In this document: positions 13,354-15,117 of the stretch, in pieces
How positions within the stretch are numbered: the first letter of the stretch is position 1
Layout: each line of letters starts with the position of its first letter
Assembly (NCBI GenBank): GCA_002707185.1
Contig: PAMF01000067.1
Span: 1-15,117 of the forward strand
Source of the DNA: Chloroflexota bacterium
GTDB lineage: Bacteria; Chloroflexota; Dehalococcoidia; UBA3495
Length of the DNA: 15,117 nt
Direction of reading: 5' to 3'
The notes under the pieces: generated by a model
Database searches by the model: none
What the model was told of the DNA's origin: nothing
What the model saw: the letters and a program-made list of their open reading frames with translations, nothing else
Position numbers and translations under genes: made by a program

Positions 13354-15117
13354 CTATTCTTCAATGGGGATCAATTGGATGTTTAGTTCCTCCAACTGAG
13401 AGTCATCTATCGCTGAAGGAGACCCGAAAAGAGGATCCATTTGGCTCTGTGTTTTTGGAAAAGCTATTACATCCCTTATAGACTCTTTCCCCAACAAAAC
13501 CATTAGTAGCCTGTCTATGCCGGGTGCTATTCCACCATGCGGTGGAGCCCCATATTCAAAGGCATCCAATATCTGGCCAAATCTATCTGAAACCTGTTCC
13601 TTGGAATATCCCAGGACCTCAAAGATTTTTTCCTGTAATTCTCTCTTGTGTACTCGTATACTCCCACTTGCCATCTCTATTCCATTGCAAATCAAGTCAT
13701 AGGATTGAGCAATCACTTTTCCTGGATCACTCTCCATATACTGAATGTATCCGTCCTTGGGCATACAGAAAGCGTGATGGCTCGCGTCCCACCGATTCTC
13801 ATCGTGATTCCATTCGAATAATGGAAAATCCGTAATTAACGCGAATGCCATCTCATTGGGGTTACCCAACTTCAGCCTTCCACCCATCTCATGCCGAAGT
13901 GCCCCGAGTGCCTGATTAGTTTGATTCTCCTCCCCTGCGATCATTAGTACCAAATCACCATTCTGAGCCCCTGTCTTTTCTGCAAACCCTTTTACATGTT
14001 CCTCAGATAGAAATCTTAAAATATTGGATTTGACTTCCGACATATCCAAATCGTCAGCACCATCACCAGTACCACTTATACCTATGGCAATAAGACCATT
14101 CGCTCCCCTCGCCCTCACAAAGTTAGTAAGTTCATCTATCTGTCCTCTTGTGTAATCTGAACATCCTGGAGCGGCAAATCCTTTTACTATTCCACCTGAG
14201 TCCAATACATTTTGAAATACGTTGAATTCCACCGACTTTGCGATAGGAGCTAGATCGGCCATCTTAAGGTCAAACCTTAAATCAGGTCTATCTATAGCAT
14301 AATCTCTCATTGCTTCTTCATGAGTGAGTCTGGGAAAAGGTTTCATAATGGTTTTATCGGGAAATAAGTCAGATATCAAACCGGTAAAAAGCTCTTCAGT
14401 GAGTTGTAATATATCCTCTTGTTCCACAAAGCTCATTTCCAGGTCGAGTTGGGTAAATTCTGGCTGTCTATCTGCTCGAGAATCTTCGTCCCTGAAGCAA
14501 CGAGCGATTTGAAAATATTTTTCTATTCCACCCACCATAAGAAGCTGTTTCAGCTGCTGGGGAGACTGGGGCAAAGCATAAAATGTTCCTGGATACAGTC
14601 GACTAGGAACGACGTGATCCCTTGCACCTTCCGGTGTGCTTTTTATGAGAATCGGGGTTTCAATCTCAAGAAACCCTACATCATCCAAGAAGTCCCTGAT
14701 ATATTTGACAACTTTATGCCGGGCCAGCAAGGCCTCTTTCATTCCTTCCCTGCGAAGATCAAGATACCTGTATCGTAACCTTAGGTTTTCGTCAACAGAT
14801 ACTTCATCATTAACATAGAAGGGGGGGGTAAGTGAGTGGTTTAGAACTTTTAGATGTTCAGCATATACCTCAACAATTCCAGTTGGCATATCCATATTTT
14901 CAGTACCCGTAGGACGTTTTGTTACCTCCCCTATCACCTGTACCACCCATTCATTTCTCAAATCCTCTGCAATCTTATGAGCATTTGCAGCAGTTTCCGG
15001 ATTAAATACTACCTGTACTAATCCTTCCCTATCTCTCAGATCTATAAAAATTAAATTCCCATGGTCTCTACGGCGATGAACCCAACCAGAAAGAGTCACG
15101 GACTCCCCTACGTTTTC
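13354..15117 (-). CDS. aspS: Aspartyl-tRNA synthetase, bacterial type (5' end cut by window edge)
   Basis: AspRS charges tRNA with aspartate. The frame is open to the right edge, so the start lies beyond 15117; about a dozen N-terminal residues are probably missing. An internal GTG at 15099 is not the start, because the upstream in-frame codons (ENVGES) match the family. Domains in order are: the OB-fold anticodon-binding domain (GWVHRRRDHGNLIFIDLRDREG), class II motif 1 (ETPILIKSTPEGARDHVVPSR), motif 2 (FRDEDSRADRQPEFTQLDLEMSF), a bacterial GAD insertion domain, and motif 3 (GGIAPGIDRLLMVLLG). The tail is DVIAFPKTQSQMDPLFGSPS. The His in RRRDHG and the Gly in RPTGTEN fit non-discriminating AspRS, which also makes Asp-tRNA(Asn). 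Eight consecutive C on the coding strand (14821-14828 on +) encode part of TPPF. Confidence 0.95.
   Translation of the reverse strand, partial: ENVGESVTLSGWVHRRRDHGNLIFIDLRDREGLVQVVFNPETAANAHKIAEDLRNEWVVQVIGEVTKRPTGTENMDMPTGIVEVYAEHLKVLNHSLTPPFYVNDEVSVDENLRLRYRYLDLRREGMKEALLARHKVVKYIRDFLDDVGFLEIETPILIKSTPEGARDHVVPSRLYPGTFYALPQSPQQLKQLLMVGGIEKYFQIARCFRDEDSRADRQPEFTQLDLEMSFVEQEDILQLTEELFTGLISDLFPDKTIMKPFPRLTHEEAMRDYAIDRPDLRFDLKMADLAPIAKSVEFNVFQNVLDSGGIVKGFAAPGCSDYTRGQIDELTNFVRARGANGLIAIGISGTGDGADDLDMSEVKSNILRFLSEEHVKGFAEKTGAQNGDLVLMIAGEENQTNQALGALRHEMGGRLKLGNPNEMAFALITDFPLFEWNHDENRWDASHHAFCMPKDGYIQYMESDPGKVIAQSYDLICNGIEMASGSIRVHKRELQEKIFEVLGYSKEQVSDRFGQILDAFEYGAPPHGGIAPGIDRLLMVLLGKESIRDVIAFPKTQSQMDPLFGSPSAIDDSQLEELNIQLIPIEE

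Noticed and set aside
1..15117. Mobile element, prophage, CRISPR array or defence island
   Set aside because: No transposase, integrase, terminal repeats, regular spaced repeats or defence-related domains are visible; all genes fit housekeeping or central metabolism.

Overview
The window looks like a chromosomal segment of a free-living, respiring, AT-rich bacterium. My best guess is Chloroflexota of the marine SAR202/Dehalococcoidia type. The reasons are the gamma-alpha fused KorA with KorB, the tig-clpP-clpX block converging on aspS, a non-discriminating-looking AspRS, CcmAB plus CcdA, a siroheme sulfite/nitrite reductase, and frequent GTG/TTG starts. This placement is inference from gene content and protein style, not from a marker search. 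Nothing points to phage, plasmid, insertion sequence, CRISPR, tRNA or rRNA.

Layout, left to right. A gene fragment (probably the C-terminus of a MaoC/hot-dog dehydratase) ends at 115 and is separated by a near-perfect bidirectional terminator from korB and korA (minus strand), a 2-oxoacid:ferredoxin oxidoreductase. Upstream of korA is a 309-bp non-coding stretch with two candidate promoters, a CRP-like palindrome, a second inverted repeat and a 20-codon ORF that would be leaderless. Next come ccmB and ccmA (minus strand, heme-export ABC transporter for cytochrome c maturation). Divergent from these are queF and queC (plus strand, the preQ0/preQ1 steps of queuosine synthesis), then a fumarylacetoacetate hydrolase-family gene. 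This gene converges, across a strong hairpin, on a CcdA-type thiol-disulfide membrane transporter (minus strand).

The 204 bp between ccdA and the sulfite/nitrite reductase gene hold divergent promoters and two inverted repeats. The reductase ends at a second bidirectional terminator shared with a small two-helix membrane protein of unknown function (minus strand). After a 280-bp intergenic region with divergent promoters come tig, clpP and clpX (plus strand), a protein folding and degradation operon. It runs tail to tail, with only 2 bp between stop codons, into aspS (minus strand), which is cut by the window's right edge.

Functionally, KorAB and the siroheme reductase are both low-potential redox enzymes likely served by ferredoxin. 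CcmAB and CcdA both support c-type cytochrome assembly. QueF/QueC modify tRNA, and Tig/ClpP/ClpX form a chaperone-protease unit. I found no clearly new multi-gene system. The least explained items are the korA upstream region, a TCAA-N5-TTGA motif shared by the korA and reductase promoters, an altered substrate loop in QueF, and the orphan small membrane protein.
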